The notes under the pieces: generated by a model
What the model saw: the letters and a program-made list of their open reading frames with translations, nothing else
Told to the model about the DNA's origin: nothing
Database searches by the model: none
Made by a program: the position numbers and the translations under genes
In this document: piece after piece, positions 33,049-41,921 of the stretch
Layout of the letters: every line of letters begins with the position of its first letter
Position numbering within the stretch: the first letter of the stretch is position 1
DNA from: an uncultured Succiniclasticum sp.
GTDB lineage: Bacteria; Bacillota; Negativicutes; Acidaminococcales; Acidaminococcaceae
Direction of reading: 5' to 3'
DNA length: 42,273 bases
Assembly: GCA_902801365.1 (NCBI GenBank)
Contig: CADCHY010000028.1
Span: 1-42,273, forward strand

Positions 33049-34203
33049 TCATGTTTTACTAATTGCCTGCTCCGCAGCTTCCTCTACAATCCCCAGTACC
33101 CAGCTGGCTGCGTTGTACAAATCTTCCAGGGCGAGGCGTTCTTCCGTGGTATGGATCTTGTCCATGCCGGTTGCCAGCAACACGGTTGGCAGGCCCATAC
33201 CGCACAAGAAATTAGCGTCGCTGCAACCACCGGTGAAACCCGTGCTGACCGGGAACCCCAGTTTTTCCGCTGCGGTTGCCGCCAGTTTCACCGTTGCATG
33301 GTCTGTGTTAAGGTTGACACCCGGCGCTACCTCTTTCACCGCAACTTCCACAGCTCCGCCTTTCGCTTCAACTACGTTTCGGAATATCTCCACCGTTTCA
33401 TTTTTCAAGCGTTCCAGCTTCGTTTGATTGGGACAACGCATGTCAATGACAATCTCACAGGCCTCCGGCACAATGTTGGGAGCAAGGCCGCCGTCAATCA
33501 TGTCCACACTCAGGGTTGTCTCTTCGTCGATCCGTCCGTAAGCAGGCAAAGCGTGCAGTGCGTCTGCTGCCAGCATGATGGCGTTGATTCCCTTCTCCGG
33601 TTCCAATCCGGCGTGGGCACTTTTGCCTTTCACCTTCAGTTTCAGGTTAATCGCTTTGGGAGACGCATTAAAAATTGCGCCCGGATGACCACCGCAGTCC
33701 ATGCAATAACCCGCGTCGGCCTGAATCATAGTTTTGTCCATATATCGCACGCCGTAGCTGCCAGTCTCTTCCCCGATTGTGAAGCAGACCTGGATATCCC
33801 CGTGGGGCAAATCATTTTCTATGATGCATTGCATCGCTTCCAATACAGCAGCCACACCGCTTTTATCGTCGCCGCCCAAAGTGGTCGTTCCGTCAGAATA
33901 CAACACGCCGTCTTTCTCAATAACATTCGTTCCGGTTGTGGGAGCCACGCTGTCCATGTGCGCTTCAAAAAACAGACGTAACGCGCCGGGCACGTCTCCT
34001 TTTAAAAAACCCCAGACATTTCCCGTGGTGCCGCCGCATTGTTCACCGGCCCGGTCCACCTTGGGTTCCATGCCAAGCTCCTGCAATTTTTTTACCAAAA
34101 GATCCGCTTCCTGTTTTTCATCACAGCTGGGACAGGGCACGCTGACCAGCTCGATAAACGTATTCTTCAAACGTTCTTCATTTATATTGATACTCATATT
34201 CAT
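33049..34203 (-). CDS. M20-family metallopeptidase, PepT-like
   Basis: The 384-aa protein follows the M20B (tripeptidase T-like) pattern: EAHMDSVAP (His, Asp), TTLGGDDKSGVAA (bridging Asp), TIGEETGSYG (catalytic Glu and metal Glu), YCMDCGGHPG and the late metal His in MDKIHTTEE. The lid dimerisation domain is in between (KLKVKGKSAHAGLEPEKG). No signal peptide, so it acts in the cytoplasm, most likely on small peptides. It lies 10 bp upstream of dnaE on the same strand. Confidence 0.9.
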   Translation of the reverse strand: MNMSININEERLKNTFIELVSVPCPSCDEKQEADLLVKKLQELGMEPKVDRAGEQCGGTTGNVWGFLKGDVPGALRLFFEAHMDSVAPTTGTNVIEKDGVLYSDGTTTLGGDDKSGVAAVLEAMQCIIENDLPHGDIQVCFTIGEETGSYGVRYMDKTMIQADAGYCMDCGGHPGAIFNASPKAINLKLKVKGKSAHAGLEPEKGINAIMLAADALHALPAYGRIDEETTLSVDMIDGGLAPNIVPEACEIVIDMRCPNQTKLERLKNETVEIFRNVVEAKGGAVEVAVKEVAPGVNLNTDHATVKLAATAAEKLGFPVSTGFTGGCSDANFLCGMGLPTVLLATGMDKIHTTEERLALEDLYNAASWVLGIVEEAAEQAISKT

Positions 34204-34256
34204 AGTTTGGTTTCTATCCTTTCTTAGTTCATTACAGCAAAACTATATCAGCAACA

Positions 34257-34739
34257 CTAAACCACTAACTCTTCCAACAATTCCGGTGTCACCATTGTTT
34301 CCGAATACACCTTGACCCCGTGTTCCATAAGCAACTCTGCCGTAATCCCCTGCCCTGCAACTTTAGTTCCGGAAAACGTGCCGTCATATATGTAAAACCC
34401 TGAACAGGACGGGCTGTTTGCTTTCATGACAGCAGAAGTAATATGATGTTGTTTCACCAGCTCCAGTACCTTTTCCGCCCCCAGCAGGAACTGCTCCGTC
34501 ACATCCTGACCGGCTTTATTGAAAACACGACGATTTTCAGGGCCGGCTCCGGAATCTGCTTCCCGGAACTGAATCTCCGCAGGAAGACGCGGCGTCGGCA
34601 ACCCGCCCATCACCTCCGGGCAAACAAGCAGTACCTGCTCCTTATGCCGCTCGATCCACTCACAAAGCCAGGACACTGCATTATTGCTTCCAGTATATTT
34701 TACATTTCGGCCCGCCAGACAGGCGCTGATCAGAATCAT
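34257..34739 (-). CDS. DUF523 family protein
   Basis: The 160-aa protein begins MILISACLAGRNVKYTGSNN and has VCPEVMGGLPTPRLPAEI and KANSPSCSGFYIYDGTFSG, the conserved Cys-containing blocks of DUF523. The function of the family is unknown; the Cys/Asp pattern suggests a metal or small-molecule site. It is separated from the peptidase gene by 53 bp and may be co-transcribed. Upstream there is a TGGTAAAAT extended -10 sequence. Confidence 0.88.
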   Translation of the reverse strand: MILISACLAGRNVKYTGSNNAVSWLCEWIERHKEQVLLVCPEVMGGLPTPRLPAEIQFREADSGAGPENRRVFNKAGQDVTEQFLLGAEKVLELVKQHHITSAVMKANSPSCSGFYIYDGTFSGTKVAGQGITAELLMEHGVKVYSETMVTPELLEELVV

Positions 34740-34962
34740 ACTCTTCCTCGTTTCCTAATGAGTACATTACACGTCAATATGTTTTCACTTTTATCTATTT
34801 TACCACAAATGGCAGGCTTACAATATAATTTCAAAAAACATAAACGTTGCAAAGAAAAAACATATAAATGTTCTTCTTTTGACACAAACCCATGTTACAC
34901 TTTAGAAAACCAAAAATGAAAACCAACGTGATTTAATAATGTAAAAAATACTGCTTGCAAGG

Positions 34963-34991
34963 TTGCATTCTCAGCAGATGTATGCTATCAT
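34963..34991 (+). promoter_or_regulatory. Promoter of the yhdT-panF leader
   Basis: TTGCAT (34963-34968), a 17-bp spacer and TATCAT (34986-34991). The predicted start near 34998 gives a 200-nt untranslated leader. Confidence 0.65.
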
Positions 34992-34999
34992 ACATGTGA

Positions 35000-35160
35000 A
35001 TTTTAAGAGGAACGGAAGGCACCGCAGGGTTTTACCGCAAATCCTCTGAGAGAATGAAGCAACAAAGTCTGATATCGCTTGGATCCGTAAAGACCGGGAC
35101 GGGACGCAACAGTAAAATGTATCGCGCATCCGTTTCCGGGTGGGCGATTTTTAATTAGTT
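35000..35160 (+). promoter_or_regulatory. Structured leader with terminator; candidate cis-regulatory RNA
   Basis: The 5' part has a stem 35006-35011 with 35042-35047 enclosing an A/G-rich region. A second paired region is possible around 35066-35094 (GTCT with AGAC). The 3' part is an intrinsic terminator at 35121-35152. This is the layout of a transcription-terminating riboswitch or attenuator. I compared the sequence by eye with TPP, FMN, glycine, lysine, SAM, c-di-GMP, T-box and guanidine classes and found no convincing match; a GGGACGCAAC segment recalls c-di-GMP-I but the rest does not fit. Confidence 0.5.
35121..35152 (+). terminator. Leader terminator before yhdT-panF
   Basis: A 12-bp stem (35121-35132 with 35137-35148, one mismatch and one G-U) has a 4-nt loop and four Ts. 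It lies 47 bp upstream of the first gene, so it would switch the operon off unless disrupted. Confidence 0.8.
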
Positions 35161-35198
35161 GCAAACCCCACGTTACAAAAAGGGAGGTATTTGTCATT

Positions 35199-35465
35199 AT
35201 GAAACGCAGTGAACAATTCCGGCAGGCGAACCGGGAAGCCAAGACCACCGTGCTGGCCACGATTGTCGTCATCCTCTTCTGGATTGCGGCAGGTTTCGGT
35301 CTGGCCGATTCGGATATCGTCCTTTTCGACACCCCCATCTGGGTCATCGGCGGCTGCATCGTATCCTGGTTCTTTGCCGTTGTCGTAGCCTGGTGGCTGG
35401 CGGAATACGTCATCAAAGATGTTGACATGAAAGAAGACTCCACGGTGAAAGGAGGCGGTAAGTAA
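35199..35465 (+). CDS. yhdT: YhdT-family small membrane protein (DUF997)
   Basis: The 88-aa protein starts at an ATG with AAAGGGAGG upstream. Two hydrophobic segments (TVLATIVVILFWIAAGFG and VIGGCIVSWFFAVVVAWWLA) flank a short loop, the layout of DUF997/YhdT, which nearly always precedes panF. The stop overlaps the panF ATG region, so the two are coupled. It is probably a small partner of the symporter. Confidence 0.88.
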   Translation: MKRSEQFRQANREAKTTVLATIVVILFWIAAGFGLADSDIVLFDTPIWVIGGCIVSWFFAVVVAWWLAEYVIKDVDMKEDSTVKGGGK

Positions 35466-36964
35466 TGGAAAATTTACTGAATCTGGCTCCCGCTCTTTTA
35501 TTCCTGGCCGTGTTGCTTTACATCAGCTACTGGGTACAGCAGCAGTCCAGTGAAGCCCGTTCTTCCAACTTTGTGAAAGATTACTTCATCGGCGGACGTT
35601 CCTTAGGCGGCTTTGTCCTGGCTATGACCACGGTTGCCACCTACTCCAGCGTTTCCACTTTCGTCGGCGGTCCCGGCGTGGCCTGGCAGATCGGTTACGG
35701 CTGGCTGTATATGGCCATCGTTCAGATGGTGGTCATCTTCCTGGTCATGGGTGTTTTCGGAAAGAAGATATCCCTGATTGCCCGCGAAATTGACGCGGTC
35801 ACCGTCATTGACATCATCCGCGCCCGGTACAAATCCGACGCGCTGGCCAATATGGCGGCTATCTTCATCGTCGCTTTCTTCTGCGCCACCATGGTTGCCC
35901 AGTTTGTAGGCGCCGCCAAACTGTTTGAAGCAGTTACCGGCTACTCCTACATGACCGGCCTCACCATGTTCGGCATCATCGTGGTCATCTACACCACCAT
36001 CGGCGGGTTCAAGGGCGTAGCCATCACCGATGCCATCTGCGCCATCGCCATGATGATCGGCATGGCCATCCTGTTCTACTGCCTGCTGGATAAAGCCGGC
36101 GGTTACAGCGCCATCATGGCTCACTTCCGGGCAAACGATCCCGCCATGCTTGAGCCTCTCTCCCGCGGCAAGATGCCGGTTTCCCTCTACATCAGCCAGT
36201 GGCTGCTGGTAGGCGTCTGCACCCTGGCGCTGCCCCAGTCCGTGGTCCGCAGCATCAGCTATAAAGACACCAAAGCCCTGCGCAATGCCATCATCATCGG
36301 CACCATCGTCATTGGTGTAGTGACCATCATCGCTACCTGGGTCGGCGTACTGTGCAAAGGCGTGCTCACCAATCCGGACCTGGCCGCTTACGGCGGCAGC
36401 GTGGACAACATCATGCCCCGCACCATCATCAGCGTCATGAGCCCCTTCTGGGCCGGCGTTGTCATCATCGGGCCTATCGCGGCAACCATTTCCACCGTTT
36501 CTTCCCTGCTGCTCACCTCTTCTTCCTCCATCATCAAGGACGTGTATATGCGCCACCTGGAAAAGAGCGGGAAGTCCCTGAGCAACGAGGGTGTCAAACG
36601 GTTGAGCATGATCTTCACCATCCTTCTGGGCTTCGGGATCTACCTGATTTCCATCGCGCCCCCGTCTGTAATCTGGAAGATCAACATGTTCGCCTTCGGC
36701 GGACTGGAAACCGCGTTCTTCTGGGTGATGATCTTCGGCCTGTTCTGGCATAAAGCCAACAGCACCGGCGCCATCTGCGCCATGGCCGGCGGCGTGGCAG
36801 CCTACTGCATCACCATGGCCATGGGCTTCAAAGTAATGTCCCTGCACCAGATCACCATCGGCATCACCACTTCGCTGCTCTTCTTCTTTATCGGAAACGC
36901 AATGGGCAAAATGCCCGACATGGACACCCTGAAGCTGTTCTTCCCGGATAAATACGAAGACTAA
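35465..36964 (+). CDS. panF: Sodium/pantothenate symporter family transporter
   Basis: The 499-aa protein belongs to the sodium:solute symporter (SSS) family. Typical blocks are DYFIGGRSLGGFVLAMTTVA, TYSSVSTFVGGPGVAW, TIGGFKGVAITDAI, LPQSVVRSISYKD and SSLLLTSSSSIIKD (Na+ site region). It should have about 13 membrane helices. The YhdT partner makes pantothenate, the coenzyme A precursor, the likeliest substrate, but other carboxylates are possible. Confidence 0.88.
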   Translation: MENLLNLAPALLFLAVLLYISYWVQQQSSEARSSNFVKDYFIGGRSLGGFVLAMTTVATYSSVSTFVGGPGVAWQIGYGWLYMAIVQMVVIFLVMGVFGKKISLIAREIDAVTVIDIIRARYKSDALANMAAIFIVAFFCATMVAQFVGAAKLFEAVTGYSYMTGLTMFGIIVVIYTTIGGFKGVAITDAICAIAMMIGMAILFYCLLDKAGGYSAIMAHFRANDPAMLEPLSRGKMPVSLYISQWLLVGVCTLALPQSVVRSISYKDTKALRNAIIIGTIVIGVVTIIATWVGVLCKGVLTNPDLAAYGGSVDNIMPRTIISVMSPFWAGVVIIGPIAATISTVSSLLLTSSSSIIKDVYMRHLEKSGKSLSNEGVKRLSMIFTILLGFGIYLISIAPPSVIWKINMFAFGGLETAFFWVMIFGLFWHKANSTGAICAMAGGVAAYCITMAMGFKVMSLHQITIGITTSLLFFFIGNAMGKMPDMDTLKLFFPDKYED

Positions 36965-37003
36965 AACCGATAAGCCTGCAATTAAAAAAACACGCACAAT
37001 AGT

Positions 37004-37041
37004 AAAACCGGTATCACAGTAAAATGTGATACCGGTTTTTT
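37004..37041. terminator. Bidirectional terminator between panF and mscS
   Basis: A perfect 15-bp stem (37004-37018 with 37025-37039), 6-nt loop and T tracts on both strands serves the two convergent genes. Confidence 0.92.
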
Positions 37042-37078
37042 GCTATTACGTCTGATATAAATTATAATTTCTTAACCT

Positions 37079-37900
37079 TTATTTGTCGCTTATATACCTC
37101 ATAGAAGGAACGCCGCCTACGATACCGTTCTTATCTTTGAACTCACCAACCTTCTGCATCAGATCAAAGTAGCAGTCCCAGTAATCAGCGGACTTGGTCC
37201 AGACGCGGATTGTATAAACTACCGCATAGTCGGTATAACCGGAAACCCGCACGAAAGGCGCCGGTTCCATCAAAGCGGTAGGCGTATCTTTTACCGCTTC
37301 CAGTACAGCTTTGTAAACATCTTCAAACTTGTTGGCATAACCGGCCTTCGTCTCAATGTCCACCCGGCGCAGATCCTCGGAAGAGAAATTGGTAATCTTG
37401 CCGCCCATGGCTTCGGAGTTGGGAACGATGATCAGTTTGTTGTCAATAGTCAGCACTTTGGTGCAGAGCATACTGACGTCTTTTACAAAGCCTTCTATAC
37501 CTGCGATACCAACATAATCGCCAACCTTAAAGGGCTTCGTAACTAAAATAAGAAATCCGTTGGCAACGTTGGACAAAGCTCCCTGTACGGACAGGGAAAT
37601 TGCCAGACCTAACATGCCTACAACAGCCAGGACGGATGCAATCGGAATACCGATGCTGTCCGCAACCACACAAAGGGCCACAAAGTTCAGGATTACCTTG
37701 ATAAATCCTTTGATAAATCCCTGTACCGTGGTTTCCAGTTTAAAGCGGTCCAGAATCTTGTCAATAATCGGTCCCATAATCATACTGATGATCCGGTTGA
37801 AGATGATCAGCAGGACCAGGCCCTGGATGACGGAGCCTACACTGATGTTGCCTACTTTAAAATCGAGTATTTGCTGCGCTGTGGCAATGATTTGATTCAT
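37079..37900 (-). CDS. Small-conductance mechanosensitive channel (MscS family)
   Basis: The 273-aa protein has three hydrophobic helices and the MscS pore helix and cytoplasmic beta domain: GMLGLAISLSVQGALSNVAN, then KPFKVGDYVGIAGIEGFVKD, then VPNSEAMGGKITNFS. It opens on membrane tension to release solutes during hypo-osmotic shock. An AGGAGG site precedes the ATG. It follows the response-regulator gene, separated by a terminator-like hairpin. Confidence 0.93.
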   Translation of the reverse strand: MNQIIATAQQILDFKVGNISVGSVIQGLVLLIIFNRIISMIMGPIIDKILDRFKLETTVQGFIKGFIKVILNFVALCVVADSIGIPIASVLAVVGMLGLAISLSVQGALSNVANGFLILVTKPFKVGDYVGIAGIEGFVKDVSMLCTKVLTIDNKLIIVPNSEAMGGKITNFSSEDLRRVDIETKAGYANKFEDVYKAVLEAVKDTPTALMEPAPFVRVSGYTDYAVVYTIRVWTKSADYWDCYFDLMQKVGEFKDKNGIVGGVPSMRYISDK

Positions 37901-37919
37901 AACTATTTACCTCCTGAAC

Positions 37920-37951
37920 AAAAAATAAAGTATCAGTCTCCTGATACTTTA
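37920..37951 (-). terminator. Terminator between the response regulator and mscS genes
   Basis: A perfect 11-bp stem (37951-37941 with 37936-37926) and 4-nt loop is followed on the minus strand by six Ts. A consensus TATAAT lies immediately upstream (37957-37952), so it may alternatively sit at the start of an mscS transcript. Confidence 0.75.
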
Positions 37952-37992
37952 TTATAACACATTCAACGCACCGTTAACATAAATACATTATT

Positions 37993-38895
37993 TTATTTTA
38001 TGCTTTCCAGTATCTGTTCTGCCCGCAGAATCTCTTCCAGCTGTTTCAATACTTCTTTATTATAATGGTTCACTGCGGATTCCCGTTTTAAAATGGAAAA
38101 TGTCAGTTCCCTGTCCTGCTTTTCCTTAAGCAATGCGGTATAGCGGTTAACAACCAGCGCCAGTTCCGCCGCTTTCAGGCAGTTCTGCCGCTCCAGTTCC
38201 GGGCGGAACGAATCGTTGTCATCCACCGGCGCGTTTAAAAAACGCAGCATGGGCTGCAGCCAGCGGCTAAGATACAGTCCGTCCGTCAGGGAAATGAACT
38301 GTTCCACTGTCAGGTTTGTCTTTTTTGCCAGTTCGACTGGCGAAGGAAACATAACAGCGATACGCGCTTTTTGCGCCATAGCCCAGTCCCAGTTCAGGGA
38401 TTCCAGCAGTTTATTGCAATAAACCATATTCGGCGCATTGATATTCGTCGGCTGTCCCAGAAGAAGCTGTCCGAATCTCCAGAACGCTTTCGCTACGTTG
38501 CAGCTTTCTTCCAGCGTATCCTCGTAGAGTTTTTCTTTTAACAGTTTCTGGATGATTGCTTTTACTTCATTATAATTAATAGGCTTTACCAGAAAATTAT
38601 CGGCTCCGACTTTGTAACCGTGGATACGGCTTTCCATATCCTCCAGAGCCGTCATCATAATCACTGCGATGGAATGGGTGCGTCCGTCCCGTTTCAGTTC
38701 ACTGCACACCTCATAGCCGGATAAACCGGGAAGCATGATGTCCAGTAAAATGATATCAGGTTGCTCCTGCCGGGCAATTCCCAGACAGGAACGGCCTTCC
38801 GTGGCAGTCAGCGCTGTATAGCCCCAACTTTCCAGAACATCCTTCAGCATGCTGCTTAACTGTTCGTTATCATCCACCACCAAAATCTTCGGCAT
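37993..38895 (-). CDS. Response regulator with non-DNA-binding C-terminal domain
   Basis: The 300-aa protein starts with a receiver domain: acidic pair DD at 8-9, phospho-acceptor Asp52 in ILLDIMLPGLSG, and Lys in LVKPIN. The remaining 180 residues have no HTH. One segment (ARIAVMFPSPVELAKKTNLT, then VEQFISL) aligns by eye with the HD-GYP pattern AalLHDIGKi..P..iL.K.g.LT.eEf, but without the HD and GYP residues. A degenerate HD-GYP or similar protein-interaction domain is a tentative reading. It lies 40 bp after the kinase gene and is the natural partner of that kinase. Confidence 0.82.
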   Translation of the reverse strand: MPKILVVDDNEQLSSMLKDVLESWGYTALTATEGRSCLGIARQEQPDIILLDIMLPGLSGYEVCSELKRDGRTHSIAVIMMTALEDMESRIHGYKVGADNFLVKPINYNEVKAIIQKLLKEKLYEDTLEESCNVAKAFWRFGQLLLGQPTNINAPNMVYCNKLLESLNWDWAMAQKARIAVMFPSPVELAKKTNLTVEQFISLTDGLYLSRWLQPMLRFLNAPVDDNDSFRPELERQNCLKAAELALVVNRYTALLKEKQDRELTFSILKRESAVNHYNKEVLKQLEEILRAEQILESIK

Positions 38896-38935
38896 GGTTT
38901 TTGCTCCTTACAAACAACGCTAACGCATTATCGGC

Positions 38936-40825
38936 TCATTCGTGTTGTACTATGATATCGACGTTTTTATGCAATGTCTCTTCCTGTTCCAGCGGCAAAA
39001 GCAAAATGGCTTCTGTCCCCTTCCCCAGTTCGCTTTGAAGGGAAATGGTCCCGTGGTGCAGTTCCGTCAGTTTTTTGACTATAGGAAGTCCCAGCCCTGT
39101 ACCGGACTGTTTTTTCGTCAAGGGATTCTCAATCTGTTCAAATTCTTTAAAAACGCGTTCCAGATTTTCCGGTGCGATGCCGATGCCCTGATCCGTTATG
39201 CTGAGCCGCATCTGTCGGGATTCTTCCATTTTTTGCACACGGATGGAGATCCGGCTGTCAGGAGGCGAAAACTTCAGGGCATTGGACAGGAGATTGTAAA
39301 TAATCTGCCGCAGCATCCGATGGTCTGCCGTAATCTCAAAATCGTCCGGTTCAAAGAGCAGCTGCATTGAAATATTAGCATCTGGACGAAAATTGCGCAT
39401 TTCGTTGACAATCGTTTCCACAAAACCGCAAATAGAAAAACATGTGAAATCAGCTTTTGTCTTTCCCGAACGCAGGCGGGTCAGATCCAGCAGATTATTG
39501 ATCAGCGTCAGCAGGTGAGATCCGCATTCGGAAGCGTTGTCCACATAGCGGAACTGTTTTTCATTCAGCGTGCCGCCGTAGCCGCCCTTCAAGAAATCGC
39601 AGGCGTTGATGATGACGCACAGCGGCGTACGGAGCTCGTGGGTGATGTTGGAAAGGAAACGGTTCTTCGTTTCGTTCAGCTGTTTCAGTTCTTCCACTGC
39701 GGATTCCAGATCTTTGGTACGGCGCCGTACCAGCAGTTCCAGATGCTTCTGGTTCTGTCGTACCTGGGAAGCCATCAGCCAAATCAGCGGCGCGAAAAGC
39801 ACGAAGCATAGCAGACCGATGACCATGGTCTGCTTCCGGTTATCCTCCACGATACCGGAAAACTGATCTTCCTGCAGACCAAAGCTGATATAACCCACCA
39901 GATCTCCGGAGTAATTCTTTAAGGGATGGTCAATGAACAGATGAGGAATACCCCGCAGAAAAATCTTGCCGGAATACGTCCCGTCATCGGCTTTGGAACT
40001 GGTAATGGAGCCGGCTTTATGTCCCACGATCCAGCTCCGGTCCTCCCCTTCGGTAGACTTGGTGGAAACATGGACACCGTCCACCGTCAGCACCAGAAAC
40101 CCGTTGGTTGCTTTTGAACTGATGTAAGACGGAAAGTAGTAATCACTGTTACAGATACCAATCAGTACCATGCAGGCAATCACTCTGGCAGAATCCGCCG
40201 TATCCATGACCGGGACCATGGTCACTTCGCAGAGGGCCTGCTGCATGTACTCCCCTTCGCCGGCAATGCCCTGTTTCAGTTCCACAGTAAACTTTTTAAA
40301 CTCTTTGCTGCCTTCCTCGAACAAATCGCTAAGAGGCATCTTTTCGTTGGCGTTAATGGGGGTCCCTGTCCGGCAGACGTCCCGGTTCATGCTGCCCAGC
40401 CTGCCGTTCGGATTAAAGCGGATATCAGGCCCCGACCGTGCGATAATCCGGCTGTCCGGGTCCAGCATGATAGCATAGTCTACCTTATTAAAATTGTTCC
40501 TCAGCAGGGCCAGTTTTTCCTCCAGCACCTTCGTATCCCGCTGTTTCACTGCCTGAGGCGTACTCACTTCCTGGGCGATACAGAGAGCCGCTTTCCGGAT
40601 ACTGTTCTGCCGCTGCTGCATTTCGCTGGTAGCAATGGCCAGCGTAGAACGCAGGTACTGATTCTGGTTCCGGCTGAACTGCTCCTCCAGGAAGCGGGTG
40701 GAAAAGAATGTAATCAGGATAATCGGCAGGATAACAAACAGGGAAACGGTAAAAATCAGCCGGACCGTTAAATCATGATACCATTCATTCAGCAGTCCGG
40801 ATATGCGTTCAATCAGTTTCTTCAT
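38936..40825 (-). CDS. Membrane sensor histidine kinase with extracytoplasmic Cache-like domain
   Basis: The 629-aa kinase has TM1 near 22-42 (LIFTVSLFVILPIILITFF), a large extracytoplasmic domain to about residue 330 with the double-Cache-like look (DYAIMLDPDSRIIARSG; VGHKAGSI; LKNYSGDLVGYISFG), and TM2 near 335-355. HisKA follows (FLSNITHELRTPLCV, phospho-His), then HATPase_c with N box (IIYNLLSNALKFS), G1 (ITDQGIGIAPENL) and G2 (SGTGLGLPIVKKL). Its start overlaps the LuxR-type gene end by 17 nt. It probably senses a small ligand such as a carboxylate outside the membrane. Confidence 0.93.
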   Translation of the reverse strand: MKKLIERISGLLNEWYHDLTVRLIFTVSLFVILPIILITFFSTRFLEEQFSRNQNQYLRSTLAIATSEMQQRQNSIRKAALCIAQEVSTPQAVKQRDTKVLEEKLALLRNNFNKVDYAIMLDPDSRIIARSGPDIRFNPNGRLGSMNRDVCRTGTPINANEKMPLSDLFEEGSKEFKKFTVELKQGIAGEGEYMQQALCEVTMVPVMDTADSARVIACMVLIGICNSDYYFPSYISSKATNGFLVLTVDGVHVSTKSTEGEDRSWIVGHKAGSITSSKADDGTYSGKIFLRGIPHLFIDHPLKNYSGDLVGYISFGLQEDQFSGIVEDNRKQTMVIGLLCFVLFAPLIWLMASQVRQNQKHLELLVRRRTKDLESAVEELKQLNETKNRFLSNITHELRTPLCVIINACDFLKGGYGGTLNEKQFRYVDNASECGSHLLTLINNLLDLTRLRSGKTKADFTCFSICGFVETIVNEMRNFRPDANISMQLLFEPDDFEITADHRMLRQIIYNLLSNALKFSPPDSRISIRVQKMEESRQMRLSITDQGIGIAPENLERVFKEFEQIENPLTKKQSGTGLGLPIVKKLTELHHGTISLQSELGKGTEAILLLPLEQEETLHKNVDIIVQHE

Positions 40826-41570
40826 TATTATTCGTGTCTGACGCTTCCGCGCCGTTAATCTTATTATAGTAATAAACTACAATCTGCATCCGGTCATGCA
40901 GGTTCAGTTTCGCAAGAATGTTGCTGATATGGGTTTTGACGGTAGTTTCACTGATAAACAGCTGCCGTGCGATCTGTCTATTGGTATAGCCCTTGCACAG
41001 TAACTGCACGATTTCCTGTTCCCGCCGGCTGATGCGTTCGTCCCGAACGTTGACCGGAAGCGCTTCGTACTGCTTCTGTACCGTATCCTTCTGCGAAACA
41101 GTACAGTTCACATTCAGCAGCCGGAGCATGCTTTCCAGAAGCGTAAGGATGTTCCAGGTAGCTTCCTTGCTGTAGCTTGTAATATGAAAACGCTGTTTAA
41201 GGTTTTCGGGGATAGTGCTGTTTTCGTAAGTAAGTCCCCCGATTCCGGCAAAAGCGGTCAGTCTGTTATTAAAATAAACCGGGACATACAGACATGCTAT
41301 CCCGAAAGGACATACGTGGATGAAGGATTCCCCTTTCTGCATGGTCTCCCTGTCCATCTGGAAATTCTCCTGACAGCGCACAGCATGTTCCTTTTGAATG
41401 GTAAAACAAAACAGGGAATTCTGGGAACCTACCGTCAACGGATTCCCATCCATGTCCAGAAAAATCATGCTGACCCCGTAGGCCCTGGCAAAATTATCCT
41501 GAAATGTCTGCAGTTTGTCTTTACCAATGAACTGAATCCACTGATCAACAGAACCCGTCTTCTTTTTCAT
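40809..41570 (-). CDS. PocR-domain LuxR-type transcription regulator
   Basis: The ATG at 41570 (253 aa) is chosen; the TTG at 41582 abuts the AGAGG site. The N-terminal half resembles the PocR ligand-binding domain (LQTFQDNFARAYGVSMIFLD, then Cys residues in RCQENF and VCPFGIACLYVPVYF). The C-terminal HTH is LuxR type (ISRREQEIVQLLCKGYTNRQ, then SETTVKTHISNILAKL). PocR domains sense small molecules such as hydrocarbon derivatives. It heads the signalling cluster with the kinase and response regulator and is divergent from a DASS transporter gene, the likely target. Confidence 0.88.
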   Translation of the reverse strand: MKKKTGSVDQWIQFIGKDKLQTFQDNFARAYGVSMIFLDMDGNPLTVGSQNSLFCFTIQKEHAVRCQENFQMDRETMQKGESFIHVCPFGIACLYVPVYFNNRLTAFAGIGGLTYENSTIPENLKQRFHITSYSKEATWNILTLLESMLRLLNVNCTVSQKDTVQKQYEALPVNVRDERISRREQEIVQLLCKGYTNRQIARQLFISETTVKTHISNILAKLNLHDRMQIVVYYYNKINGAEASDTNNNEETD

Positions 41571-41921
41571 GATGATGCTCAACCTCTTTTATACTAACTC
41601 AAAAAATAATTCTACAGTAGTATTCTTCACCTGCCACAAGTATATGCAATAGTTTCAAAATGCGCAATACATAAAGGGTTTAAGATTTTTATAAACCGTT
41701 TTGCTAATTCTAAAGTATTACTTCTTTGGCTTTAAAATCACAGTAATTATAAAGACTCATACTTGCGTTGTCAAAAATACACAGTAAGAACTACTCTCAT
41801 AACGAACAGGCACATTCCCTTCCTACTTTCAGTGAATGCAGGATTACGCCAAACGTGTTACTTTATAAATGCAACTGTGAGACGCAAAGTATGTGGGACT
41901 CATTAAAAAGGAGGAGTTATT
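41571..41921. promoter_or_regulatory. Divergent control region between the PocR-LuxR gene and the anion transporter
   Basis: The 351-bp gap contains a minus-strand promoter (TTGCGC at 41667-41662, 17 bp, TATACT at 41644-41639) about 70 bp from the regulator gene. A 6-bp dyad GGTTTA/TAAACC (41677-41682 with 41692-41697) is a possible operator. On the plus strand TTGCGT at 41763 with TAAGAA at 41785 is only a weak promoter candidate. No gene is seen here; short plus-strand frames lack ribosome sites. Confidence 0.5.

Noticed and set aside
35000..35120. c-di-GMP-I riboswitch or T-box before yhdT-panF
   Set aside because: Only GGGACGCAA and a short CACCGC piece match; the partner strands and the order of conserved blocks do not fit.
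35603..36997. 464-codon minus-strand frame
   Set aside because: It is antisense to panF and His/Asp/Gly-rich, the typical result of reading the reverse of a membrane-protein gene.
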